This document shows positions 6,960 through 7,008 of a DNA stretch of 7,008 nucleotides, piece by piece. Position 1 is the stretch's first letter. Every line of letters starts with the position of its first letter. Location of the stretch: positions 1 to 7,008 of the forward strand of contig CAMQUX010000067.1 in NCBI GenBank assembly GCA_947037905.1. The letters are read 5' to 3'. This DNA comes from an uncultured Desulfovibrionaceae bacterium. Its GTDB lineage: Bacteria > Desulfobacterota > Desulfovibrionia > Desulfovibrionales > Desulfovibrionaceae. A program made the translations under genes and the position numbers. The notes beneath the pieces were generated by a model. The model saw only the letters and a program-made list of their open reading frames with translations. It ran no database searches and had not been told where the DNA came from.

Positions 6960-7008
6960 AGATCGGAAGAGCACACGTCTGAACTCCAGTCACTCCGGAG
7001 AATCTCGT
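6960..7008 (+). other. Illumina TruSeq adapter and i7 index left at the contig end (artefact)
   Basis: Bases 6960-6993 match the 34-base TruSeq read-1 adapter exactly, beginning AGATCGGAAGAGCACACGTC. They are followed by the 8-base index TCCGGAGA (6994-7001), which I recall as i7 index D702, and by ATCTCGT (7002-7008), the start of the P7 flow-cell sequence. The order adapter, index, P7 is precisely that of read-through past a short insert. This is not genomic DNA. The exact junction is uncertain by one base because 6959 and 6960 are both A. Translated on the minus strand it gives CSSDL, an adapter-derived false N-terminus. Confidence 0.99.

Noticed and set aside
6974..6976. GTG as the start codon of fliD
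   Set aside because: It lies inside the sequencing adapter. The conserved N-terminal FliD domain is missing and no Shine-Dalgarno precedes it, so the gene is truncated rather than starting here.
1..7008. A novel defence, mobile or RNA-based system
   Set aside because: No integrase, transposase, terminal repeats, CRISPR repeats, reverse transcriptase, tRNA or structured noncoding RNA could be seen; all long coding sequence belongs to three known families.

Overview
The window reads as one end of a short-read draft contig from a low-GC, motile, anaerobic bacterium related to the Desulfovibrionaceae. The main evidence is a 907-residue molybdenum hydroxylase that aligns nearly end to end, with the same length and residue numbering, to the Desulfovibrio gigas aldehyde oxidoreductase (Mop) as I remember that sequence. 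A Desulfovibrio-like flagellar cap protein supports the same placement. All three genes are visibly AT-rich, poorer in GC than most described Desulfovibrio. I cannot name a genus.

Layout: (1) 1-1371, minus strand, is a BCCT-family transporter whose C-terminus runs off the left edge. (2) 1372-1719 is an AT-rich divergent intergenic region with a good minus-strand promoter candidate, a perfect dyad at the predicted transcription start, and three short repeats just upstream of the transporter's ribosome binding site. (3) 1720-4443, plus strand, is a complete mop gene. (4) 4484-4515 is a perfect palindromic terminator that can serve both converging genes. (5) 4565-6959, minus strand, is fliD, the flagellar filament cap, missing its 5' end. 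(6) 6960-7008 is not genomic. It is Illumina TruSeq adapter with its 8-base index and the start of the flow-cell sequence. Gene callers that extend fliD into it produce a false N-terminus beginning MCSSDL.

How the genes relate: fliD is a separate unit, convergent with mop and divided from it by the terminator. The transporter and mop are divergent and share one control region, so joint regulation is possible. One could imagine uptake of a quaternary amine coupled to oxidation of an aldehyde derived from it, but that is inference from adjacency only.

I found no previously undescribed system, RNA gene, CRISPR array or mobile element. The points most worth a second look are the adapter artefact, three polar substitutions in the substrate pocket of Mop, and the unusually large FliD with four tandem IN-like modules.
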